Assembly (NCBI GenBank): GCA_012727545.1
Contig: JAAYHA010000352.1
Span: 1-13,154 of the forward strand
Direction: 5' to 3'
Source: Synergistaceae bacterium
GTDB taxonomy: Bacteria; Synergistota; Synergistia; Synergistales; Synergistaceae
DNA length: 13,154 bases
The notes under the pieces are model-generated. The model was given only the letters and a program-made list of their open reading frames with translations, searched no databases and had not been told where the DNA came from. Shown in pieces: positions 5,988 through 12,471 of the stretch; within the stretch, counting starts at the first letter, position 1; each line of letters opens with the position of its first letter. The translations under genes and the position numbers were made by a program.

Positions 5988-7292
5988 TTACTGTACCGTC
6001 ACCGGATGTTCGTTGATATAAGTTACGATCCCCTTGGCGAAGCTTCTGCAAAGGATCTCCCTGTAAGCTGCCGTGTTAAGTTTTCTGGCCTCTGCCCTGT
6101 CTGTAAGGTAGCCCATTTCGATCAGTACAGATGGCATACCGGCACCTCTCAGAACATAGAAAGGAGCCTGTCTTACCTTGCGCATCGGGAGCCCTGATGA
6201 ATTGGCAGACCTGTGGAGCACCTCTGTAAGCGTAGTGCTCTCGTTTATTTTGTCATTCTGCTGCATGTCCCCAAGTATTTTGAGCAGCAGCCTTGTTTTC
6301 TGGTCTGCGCGCTGGACGTCCTGAGGTGTCTCTGCCCCTCCGCTTATTTCCTTGTTTTCATATATTGCCAGCTGCATTGCGTCTTTGTCTGACGGGGGAG
6401 CCATAATATAAAACTCAAGCCCTGCGGCGGTTTTCCCTTTCGGCATCGCGTTGCAATGGATGCTGACAAAGACATTGGCTTTGTTGTCGTTTGCAAAAGC
6501 AGTCCTTTCGCCAAGCTTGAGATATACGTCAGTTTTCCTTGTGTAACGAACATCGATTCCGTAAGACTGCAAAATTTCTCCCAGCATTAGAACTGCCCTG
6601 AGGTTTATATCCTTTTCCTTTATGCCGTTTGCTACCGCGCCAGGGTCATGGCCACCATGACCTGCGTCGAGGACAACTATCGGCCTCTTGTTGCTGTAGT
6701 TTGCCTTTAATGGGACAAAAGCAGCACTTTCCTTCTTCTCTTCTTTAGGCATGTTTTTGTCCGGTTCGGCAGTTATCTCTTTTTCAGGTTTTTTCTCCTC
6801 AGCAGCGATTTCTTTCTGAGGTTTCACTTTGGGTTCTTCTTTCTTCGCCTGTTGCGCCTTAGGCGGTTCCTGTCCGGATTCAGTCCATCTCATACCGGGT
6901 TCTTTGCCTATGTTGGTATAAAACTGGTCCAGTACGGTTATCATGGCTTTTGAGTCTGCCCACCAGTGGCCGTCTTCAACAGATATCGGATCAGGAAGGC
7001 TGATGATAGCGCCGTTTACCCTCACCACGCTTGAATTATTCCAGAATTCCATTTTTTTGCCGTCTATGACTACCACTATACCCTGAAGGTTGCCTGTCCT
7101 CGCGAGTCCCAATGCCGATATTACCTCTTCAATGGCAACGTCCTTGCCCTTAAGTGAGTTTGTCCTGGCAGTAATGTCTCCTTTTTTGATATCACCGTAC
7201 CATAAGGAAAGGGTCTCTGCAGACGCAGATGCAGCCATAATTACCAAAATAAGCAAAGCAAAGGATATTATCCACGATAATTTTTTATTCAC
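5988..7292 (-). CDS. Secreted N-acetylmuramoyl-L-alanine amidase (Amidase_3)
   Basis: The 434-residue product has an N-terminal signal peptide (Lys-rich start, hydrophobic core, likely cleavage after ASASA near residue 25). A periplasmic domain follows (about 26-140) that resembles the copper-amine-oxidase N-terminal-like domain. Next is a Lys/Glu/Pro-rich linker (about 140-200) and a zinc amidase domain (about 207-430). Zinc and catalytic residues are visible in DAGHGGHDPG, the KEKDINLR glutamate, SIHCNA and VLIEMGYLTD. Such enzymes cut the bond between muramic acid and the stem peptide and help separate daughter cells. I chose GTG 7292, which overlaps the upstream stop (GTGAATAA), because it begins a textbook signal peptide. 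An in-frame start at 7370 would add 26 residues overlapping tldE. Confidence 0.93.
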   Translation of the reverse strand: MNKKLSWIISFALLILVIMAASASAETLSLWYGDIKKGDITARTNSLKGKDVAIEEVISALGLARTGNLQGIVVVIDGKKMEFWNNSSVVRVNGAIISLPDPISVEDGHWWADSKAMITVLDQFYTNIGKEPGMRWTESGQEPPKAQQAKKEEPKVKPQKEIAAEEKKPEKEITAEPDKNMPKEEKKESAAFVPLKANYSNKRPIVVLDAGHGGHDPGAVANGIKEKDINLRAVLMLGEILQSYGIDVRYTRKTDVYLKLGERTAFANDNKANVFVSIHCNAMPKGKTAAGLEFYIMAPPSDKDAMQLAIYENKEISGGAETPQDVQRADQKTRLLLKILGDMQQNDKINESTTLTEVLHRSANSSGLPMRKVRQAPFYVLRGAGMPSVLIEMGYLTDRAEARKLNTAAYREILCRSFAKGIVTYINEHPVTVQ

Positions 7293-8646
7293 CTGCAACA
7301 ACAATGTTTTCCACCACCAATGTCGGGGCCGCTGTCGATCCAAAGAAGGTAAGGTCGGAGCCGACTGCAACTATACTATTTAAGAAGTCCATGAGGTTTG
7401 ACGCTATCGTGACACCGCTCACAGGCTTCGTGATCTTTCCGTTCTCTATAAGCTGTCCCTTTGCTCCCACCGAGAAATCACCGCTGATCGGGTCTATTGT
7501 ATGAAGTCCCATCAATTCTGTCAGGTAAAGACCGCAGCCTACACCTGAGATCAGTGATAACGGCGTTTCACTCCCGGCTTGAAGCAGGAGGTTTGAGGTG
7601 CCTACATCAGGAAGTGAAGACATTCCCCTACACGCATTTCCTGTAGAGGCAACGCCGTCCTTCCATGCATACTGAAGATTATACAGGTAAGAGCAGGCAA
7701 TGCCATCTTTGATGAGCAATGTCCTTCCTGTCGGAACCCCTTCAGCATCCCATGAGCCTGTTCCTGCTTTCCAGGGGATCCTTCCGTCGTCGACAAGAGT
7801 CACACAGGAGGATGCCACTTTGGAATTCAAGCGTTCCGCCATAAGTGACCTTCCTTTATGTATCTCCGGCGCGCAAAAGAGTTCACCTATGACATCTACC
7901 AGTGATGCGGCGGTTTCAGGTTCGATCACTATCGTGTAAGGCCCAGTCTTCATCGGGGTGCCCCCGAGAGCCGAGACTGTCTTATCTACAGCTTTGAGGG
8001 CGATCTTCCTTATGTCAAGTTCATCAAGTCTTCTTGACTCTTCGCCATGACCGCCCATCTCAGTATTTTTTCCGTCACTTGCTATGACTGACACTCCGCA
8101 GTTTGCGCTGCTTCCGCGCTCCCAGCCTTCAAGTCCGGTGCTTGTACAGTAAAATGACGATCCCCATCCGTCATGCCATGATGCGCTCCTGACAGAGAGG
8201 ATGCTGCTGTCGGCAGCCATTGCACTCTCTGTCATGACCCGGCATAATTCCATCCTTTTCTGAGGTGTAATGGCAGTGATCTCCGGATCTTCCAGGTCAA
8301 GCGATGGATCGGAAACCAGCTTCCCCTCATAAAGCATAATGCCTTCTTCCGGCTCAGAATTCCTGCAGTTGAAAAGGCTCCATTCGACCAATTCGCGTAG
8401 GGAAAACTTGTCTAGCCTGTTTCCATAAGATATGCCCTGCCTGCCGTCAGACATGATCGTCCTGACGCCAATGCCTGCCGTAAAGCCTGTTACACATTCC
8501 TCGATCTCTCCGTCCTTGAGTGAGAGGCCTGAACCTGCACCCTCTGAGTAGAGCACGTCGGCTCCGGATGCCCCTCCGCGCAAAGCCTCATCCAGCATCC
8601 ACTTCGAGATGGATTCGACTTCTTTGCGGGAAAGGAATTCGGTCAC
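7285..8646 (-). CDS. pmbA: TldE/PmbA-family protein of the TldD/TldE protease system
   Basis: The 453-residue protein belongs to the TldD/PmbA (modulator of DNA gyrase) family. The N-terminal domain has GASGADVLYSEG and SLKDGEIEE; the C-terminal domain ends with PVSGVTIASNLMDFLNSIVAVGSDLTF, the family's closing motif. There is no HExxxH zinc motif in the expected region (VDVIGELFCAPEIHKGRS), so it is the TldE/PmbA-type partner rather than the catalytic TldD. TldD and TldE form a heterodimeric metalloprotease that acts on unstructured peptides and modified peptide antibiotics. The GTG start overlaps the aldolase stop by 4 nt (GTGA) and is served by GAGGTGATC (8660-8652), a long match to the 16S 3' end. 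No TldD is in the window. Confidence 0.9.
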   Translation of the reverse strand: MTEFLSRKEVESISKWMLDEALRGGASGADVLYSEGAGSGLSLKDGEIEECVTGFTAGIGVRTIMSDGRQGISYGNRLDKFSLRELVEWSLFNCRNSEPEEGIMLYEGKLVSDPSLDLEDPEITAITPQKRMELCRVMTESAMAADSSILSVRSASWHDGWGSSFYCTSTGLEGWERGSSANCGVSVIASDGKNTEMGGHGEESRRLDELDIRKIALKAVDKTVSALGGTPMKTGPYTIVIEPETAASLVDVIGELFCAPEIHKGRSLMAERLNSKVASSCVTLVDDGRIPWKAGTGSWDAEGVPTGRTLLIKDGIACSYLYNLQYAWKDGVASTGNACRGMSSLPDVGTSNLLLQAGSETPLSLISGVGCGLYLTELMGLHTIDPISGDFSVGAKGQLIENGKITKPVSGVTIASNLMDFLNSIVAVGSDLTFFGSTAAPTLVVENIVVAGE

Positions 8647-9677
8647 TGAGAGATCACCTCAAGTATTATGCCTGCCGCCCTTTCGACATCTTCTCTGTTG
8701 ACATCGAGGTGTGTAACAAGGCGTATCCTTCTTGGAGAGAGTGCGTTTAAGAGAAGTCCGCGTTCTTTGCATCCGCTTACAAAACTTTCATCAGAAGGAT
8801 AATCTTCGAGCATCGGGAAAAATATCATGTTAGTCATGTTGGGCACTTCCTCTACATGTACCCCTCCCTTTATCAGGAGCTCGCACAGAAGCTTTGCGTT
8901 GTCATGATCTTCAGAAAGCCTGCCAATGTTGTTTTTTAGCGCAAAAAGTCCTGCCGCTGCCGCTATACCCACCTGACGCTGAGCACCGCCGATGCGTTTT
9001 CTGGCTTTCTTTGCCTTTTCTATAAATTCGTGTGATCCGCAGAGCATCGATCCCATCGGTGCCCCAAGCCCTTTTGAGAGACAGAACTGGACCGAATCGA
9101 CTTCTTCGGTGAAAACTTTAACGTCAACTCCGTGATATACGGAAGCATTGAATATTCTTGCTCCGTCAAGATGTACATGAAACCCGAGCCTGTGCCCTTC
9201 TCTTGCGACTTCTGCAAATCGTTTCGGGGCGACAGCAATGCCGCCGGTGTAGTTATGGGTATTTTCCAGGCATAGGATAGTTGTGTCCGGGTGGTGGATG
9301 TTGTTATCCGCCCTGTTGGCCGGGGCAATGTCTTCAACTTTTGGAATTCCTTCATCGTCATTCAGGGGATATGGGCAAAGTCCTGCAACCGCTGAAAAAC
9401 CACCGACTTCGGCATTCCATATATGGGAGCGCTTTCCGGCAAGCAGACTTTCACCGTGGCGTCCGGCGGAGAGAAAAGCAAGGAGGTTTCCCATCGTTCC
9501 GGAACATGTATAGATCGCCGCCTCTTTGCCTGTCAGTTCGGCTGCATATTTTGACAAAGCATTTGACGATGGGTCATCTCCGTATATATCGTCCCCTACC
9601 TCTGCGCTCGCCATGATCCTGCGCATCTCTTCCGAGGGCTTCGTTACTGTGTCACTGCGAAAATCCATAATTTTCAT
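8643..9677 (-). CDS. ltaE: Low-specificity L-threonine (allo-threonine) aldolase
   Basis: The 344-residue enzyme is a fold-type I PLP protein of the threonine aldolase family, which splits L-threonine or L-allo-threonine to glycine and acetaldehyde. It opens with DFRSDTVTKPSEEMR, the family N-terminus, and has TCSGTMGNLLA for cofactor phosphate binding (about 57-67). Other motifs are SHIWNAE with the stacking His (85), HLDGARIFNA with Asp171 and Arg174, and CLSKGLGAPMGS with the PLP lysine at 202. GGAGG at 9691-9687 lies 9 nt before the ATG. It is the first gene of the tight run down to pncB, after a 91-nt gap. Catabolism of amino acids fits an amino-acid-fermenting host, which is inference. 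Confidence 0.93.
   Translation of the reverse strand: MKIMDFRSDTVTKPSEEMRRIMASAEVGDDIYGDDPSSNALSKYAAELTGKEAAIYTCSGTMGNLLAFLSAGRHGESLLAGKRSHIWNAEVGGFSAVAGLCPYPLNDDEGIPKVEDIAPANRADNNIHHPDTTILCLENTHNYTGGIAVAPKRFAEVAREGHRLGFHVHLDGARIFNASVYHGVDVKVFTEEVDSVQFCLSKGLGAPMGSMLCGSHEFIEKAKKARKRIGGAQRQVGIAAAAGLFALKNNIGRLSEDHDNAKLLCELLIKGGVHVEEVPNMTNMIFFPMLEDYPSDESFVSGCKERGLLLNALSPRRIRLVTHLDVNREDVERAAGIILEVISQ
8652..8660 (-). promoter_or_regulatory. Extended Shine-Dalgarno site for pmbA
   Basis: GAGGTGATC on the minus strand pairs over nine bases with the bacterial 16S rRNA 3' end. It lies 5 nt before the GTG start, inside the end of the aldolase gene. It supports efficient independent initiation at the overlapping start. 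Confidence 0.65.
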
Positions 9678-9768
9678 ATTAATATACCTCCGTTTTTCGA
9701 TTTTGTAATATTTTTTAATTATCTATGCGCTTGCTAACGTCTCGCCTTTTTAAAATCTCTGTCAGGTT
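9678..9768 (-). other. AT-rich 91-nt gap between the PHP gene and ltaE
   Basis: This short AT-rich gap separates the PHP gene stop from ltaE. I see no convincing hairpin-plus-U terminator and no well-spaced -35/-10 pair. CTGACA near its upstream end has no -10 at 16-18 nt. Transcription may simply read through. Confidence 0.3.
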
Positions 9769-10596
9769 CTATATTTTAACCCCCAGCCTTGCCCATGGAA
9801 GAAAATCTTCACTTACCGCAACGCCAAGATCAACACCATGGCTGTTGGAGCCATGGAAGTCTGACCCTGCCGTCGGATAAAGACCAAATTTATCAGCCAG
9901 CTTAAGGTAATTGTATGCCTGCTCGGGGCTGTGTCCGGAATAGAGTGCCTCGATACCCCAGAGGCCGTTGTCTTTTAGGTGGCGCAGAAGTTGATCCATC
10001 TTTTCATCTTCAAGGTATGTCTGGGCCGGATGTGCAAGTACTGCAAGCCCGCCCGCACCCGTAATGAGGGAAATGCATTCCCTGGCAGAAAGTCTCGTCC
10101 TTGGCACATGTGCGCTTCCGCCATAGCCTAAATATTTGGTAAAGGCTTCACCTATGCTTGAAACATATCCTCTCTGCATCATCAGCCTTGCTATATGAGG
10201 CCTTGCTATTACCTGTCCTTTTGAAAGGTCTGAGACATCTTCAATTTGTACATCAAATCCCAGCCCCTGTAATTTATTGCATATCCTGTGGTTTCTGTTG
10301 TTCCTGTGGTCTCTTATTTCATCAAGTCTCTTCTGGAGGACCTCATTAGACCTGTCTATACGGAATCCAAGAATGTGAAGCGTAAAATCTGAATCCGCGG
10401 AAAGCTCAATGCCTGTAAGACCTTCCACACCATATTCCCTGCATGCTGACATAAAGGGCCCCAGGCCTTCCGTTGTATCGTGGTCAGTGAGGCTCACAAA
10501 GGCCAGATGCCGTTTTTTGGCAGTTTTGGCTATCGATTCTACGCTTAGAGTGCCGTCAGAGTAGTTGCTGTGTACATGCATGTCTATAAGTATCAT
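9769..10596 (-). CDS. PHP-domain phosphoesterase (YciV/RNase AM-like)
   Basis: The 275-residue protein has the metal-binding motifs of the PHP superfamily: DMHVHSNYSDG (5-15), TDHDT (37-41), GIELS (62-66), ARPHIA (131-136), AHP (188-190) and GSDFHG (244-249). The arrangement, with a helical insertion around 85-165, matches the YciV/TrpH group. Characterised members hydrolyse 3',5'-nucleoside bisphosphates such as pAp or trim 5' ends of RNA using Mn2+. The exact substrate here cannot be told from sequence. Its ATG overlaps the stop of the GAF gene (ATGA, 10596-10593), so the two are translationally coupled. Confidence 0.88.
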   Translation of the reverse strand: MILIDMHVHSNYSDGTLSVESIAKTAKKRHLAFVSLTDHDTTEGLGPFMSACREYGVEGLTGIELSADSDFTLHILGFRIDRSNEVLQKRLDEIRDHRNNRNHRICNKLQGLGFDVQIEDVSDLSKGQVIARPHIARLMMQRGYVSSIGEAFTKYLGYGGSAHVPRTRLSARECISLITGAGGLAVLAHPAQTYLEDEKMDQLLRHLKDNGLWGIEALYSGHSPEQAYNYLKLADKFGLYPTAGSDFHGSNSHGVDLGVAVSEDFLPWARLGVKI

Positions 10597-11408
10597 TCGC
10601 CGGTCTTTGTCTCCTCCTTTTCCCTTAATTCAGCGGTTAATTTTGGATATATTGAATGAGAAAGCACAAAAGCGATCAATTCAAGCTTTTGGACATCCTC
10701 CTCTGAAAATGCATCGGCAACACGGGACTCTATCTGAAGGACTCCTATTTTATCCCCTTCAGCGAAAAGCGGCGCAGACATAAGCGACCGTGCATCCCTG
10801 TAGAAGGGAAGGTCCTTTGCGCTCTCGACCCGTTGGGTAAAGTATGGTCTGCCTGAAGCGAAAACCTTCCATGCCGCTCCGCCATTCCTTGGTATTGAAG
10901 AACCCGGTCTTCCTTCCCTGGCGGGCATGTACATAGCGCCGGCCCTGTCAGCGACGGTTATAAAAACATTGTCACCGGCAGTCATTTCTCTGATCTTCTC
11001 TGTTGCTGAAGAGATCAGGCCCGCTAGCTCTTTTTCCTTCGAAATTTCGGATGAAAATTTCTCCACAGCATCCATGAATTTTTTGCCCGTGTCCCTGTAA
11101 TAGAGCATAAATCCACCGACCGACACAAGAAGGAGAAAGATCGAAGCTGTATCAAACCAGGAGAAAACTCCGCAGACAGATCCTATGACAGCAGCAGAAG
11201 CACATACCAGAAGGTTGGTTTTATGAGACCATCTGCTGCTCTCGGTAAGCCCCAGAAAAGCAGCCAGTATCGAGGCAATGAAGAGCGGAGTAGAATTGAA
11301 AATACAGCTGAAGGCACATCCCGCTGACAAAACTATAAGCCAGAATATCTGAGGCCAAAACCTTCTCCTCCTGAATACCCGGCCATAGTATGCTTCACCA
11401 TTTTTCAC
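10593..11408 (-). CDS. Membrane-anchored GAF-domain protein
   Basis: The 271-residue protein has a basic N-terminus, about four hydrophobic segments (roughly 18-37, 40-55, 64-82, 86-104), a charged helix that may form a coiled coil (about 108-140) and a C-terminal GAF domain (about 128-255; LMSAPLFAEGDKIGVLQIES is typical). GAF domains bind small ligands or sense redox state. No kinase, GGDEF or other output domain follows, so it may signal through partner proteins. The GTG start at 11408 overlaps the upstream phosphoesterase gene by 14 nt, and the stop overlaps the PHP gene by 4 nt, which implies joint expression with two phosphoesterases. Confidence 0.8.
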   Translation of the reverse strand: MKNGEAYYGRVFRRRRFWPQIFWLIVLSAGCAFSCIFNSTPLFIASILAAFLGLTESSRWSHKTNLLVCASAAVIGSVCGVFSWFDTASIFLLLVSVGGFMLYYRDTGKKFMDAVEKFSSEISKEKELAGLISSATEKIREMTAGDNVFITVADRAGAMYMPAREGRPGSSIPRNGGAAWKVFASGRPYFTQRVESAKDLPFYRDARSLMSAPLFAEGDKIGVLQIESRVADAFSEEDVQKLELIAFVLSHSIYPKLTAELREKEETKTGE

Positions 11409-11955
11409 TATGCAGTATTCTCCCTTCCAGTGTCATGATCCTTATCTCTTTTTCATCAACAACAGCGGCACTGGCAGGATCCTTACCCTTCGGTATGGTA
11501 GTTGATCCGGGGTTCAGAAAGATCGTATCTCTCTCCCTCACAACAGATGCTATATGCGTATGTCCTGAAATTGCAAGATCTGCTTTGGAATCAAGAGCCA
11601 TCTGCCTGAAAAGCGGGAAATTGTCACCATGCATCATGAATACTTTTTTTCCATTCCACCATATCGAGACATAAGGAGCAAGAAGAGGATGCAGCACCAT
11701 CTGATCCACCTCCGCATCACAATTCCCCCTTGCGATAAGGATCGTTCCTTTGTAGGCGTTGATAGCCTCTGCAAGATCGGCGGGAGTGTAGCCTCCCGGG
11801 ATGTCATTCCGGGGACCATGATAAAGGACATCTCCGGCATGAAGTACTGCATCTGCGTTATTGAAGAGAGCCACAGCAGATCCCCAGGCGGGGAAACTTC
11901 CATGGGTATCAGAAAGCACTCCAAGCACTTTGCTCCGGATATTACTGGCAGACAT
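11395..11955 (-). CDS. YfcE/MJ0936-family metallophosphoesterase
   Basis: The 186-residue protein is a compact calcineurin-like phosphoesterase of the YfcE type. The metal-binding motifs are complete and in order: SDTHG (15-19), HAGD (39-42), RGNCD (76-80), MHGD (108-111), SGHTH (130-134) and NPGS (148-151). E. coli YfcE hydrolyses model phosphodiesters with Mn2+, but its natural substrate is not settled. Length and motif spacing are normal. The ATG has AGGA 9 nt upstream. This is the first gene of the minus-strand trio and faces the divergent plus-strand gene at 12054; the palindromic -10 at 12005-12014 may serve both directions. Confidence 0.92.
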   Translation of the reverse strand: MSASNIRSKVLGVLSDTHGSFPAWGSAVALFNNADAVLHAGDVLYHGPRNDIPGGYTPADLAEAINAYKGTILIARGNCDAEVDQMVLHPLLAPYVSIWWNGKKVFMMHGDNFPLFRQMALDSKADLAISGHTHIASVVRERDTIFLNPGSTTIPKGKDPASAAVVDEKEIRIMTLEGRILHSEKW

Positions 11956-11993
11956 GTCAACACATCCTTTACGGGAAAAATCCTGGTTGATAT

Positions 11994-12014
11994 TATTCTC
12001 AGCTATTATATAAT
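11994..12014 (+). repeat. Repeated promoter box, copy 1
   Basis: This 21-nt segment (core TTCTCAGCTA then TATATAA) recurs at 12441-12461 with 19 of 21 bases identical. It covers the spacer and -10 of the promoter for the gene at 12054. A CTCA half-site here (11998-12001) is mirrored by TGAG at 12018-12021. Confidence 0.6.
12005..12014. promoter_or_regulatory. Palindromic -10 element (ATTATATAAT), possible bidirectional promoter
   Basis: The 10-bp perfect palindrome presents TATAAT on the plus strand (12009-12014) and TATAAT on the minus strand (12010-12005). It lies between divergent genes. The minus-strand start would be near 11998, about 43 nt before the phosphoesterase ATG. A minus -35 is weak (TGTTTT at 12033-12028, 17 nt away). 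Symmetric -10 elements are known to fire in both directions. Confidence 0.5.
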
Positions 12015-12053
12015 CAGTGAGCTTGGAAAAACACAGAAACAGGAGTGATTTTT

Positions 12054-12422
12054 ATGAATATAGATTCCAAAACACTTGAACAACAGGACATGAAGATGCT
12101 GGTACATTCGCTTGAGCTGGTTTCCGCCCGTATTTTCGAATCAGTAATAACACTTAACCAGACAGCTTGTTCGAATACGCCTGAAATGCATGCTCTTTTT
12201 GACCAGTGGGTATCATTTCTGGGCGAAGAAGTTCTCAGAGCTGCTGAAGAAACCGGAGAGCTTGACCCCGAAGAGATATCAAAGAAGATCGGAGTCAGCA
12301 GCTCGACCATAATCTCCCTGGCCCTGTCTCTGCACCGGCAAGGCAAGATCAGGATCAAAAGCTTCATGGTGGAACCCGGAAACAACGTGAACACTGAAAT
12401 ATGCGATTGTATGAACAAATAG
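12054..12422 (+). CDS. Small helix-turn-helix-like protein of unknown function
   Basis: The 122-residue product has a mainly helical N-terminal part (1-70). The C-terminal segment (about 72-105; DPEEISKKIGVSSSTIISLALSL then HRQGKIRI) reads like a winged helix-turn-helix in which a recognition helix is followed by a short strand. I do not recognise a named family. AGGAG at 12041-12045 lies 8 nt before ATG 12054; a GTG at 12045 overlaps that site and is rejected. It has its own strong promoter. A near-identical promoter box precedes the downstream permease, so this protein may regulate itself and that gene. That is inference from context; it could equally be a non-DNA-binding helical protein. 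Confidence 0.65.
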   Translation: MNIDSKTLEQQDMKMLVHSLELVSARIFESVITLNQTACSNTPEMHALFDQWVSFLGEEVLRAAEETGELDPEEISKKIGVSSSTIISLALSLHRQGKIRIKSFMVEPGNNVNTEICDCMNK

Positions 12423-12440
12423 CCTGATAAACTTAAAACT

Positions 12441-12461
12441 TATTCTCAGCTAATATATAAC
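12441..12461 (+). promoter_or_regulatory. Repeated promoter box, copy 2, before the TauE/SafE gene
   Basis: Nineteen of 21 bases match the box at 11994-12014; the only differences are at positions 13 and 21 of the box. It contains TATAAC (12456-12461) as a likely -10, but no good -35 is seen (TAAAAC at 12434-12439). Predicted transcription would begin around 12467-12469, only a few bases before the likely start codon of the permease. The repeat points to coordinated control of both plus-strand genes. Confidence 0.55.
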
Positions 12462-12471
12462 GGTCACACTT

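Larger units (their letters stand above)
11987..12014 (+). promoter_or_regulatory. Near-consensus promoter TTGATA-16-TATAAT for the gene at 12054
   Basis: TTGATA (11987-11992) and a perfect TATAAT (12009-12014) are 16 nt apart, predicting a start near 12021 and a 5' leader of about 33 nt that contains the AGGAG ribosome site. The spacer includes the CTCAGCTA box that recurs before the next gene. Confidence 0.75.

Noticed and set aside
12014..12418. 134-codon minus-strand frame opposite the small HTH-like gene
   Set aside because: The plus-strand gene has a near-consensus promoter and AGGAG ribosome site; the opposite frame is its shadow.
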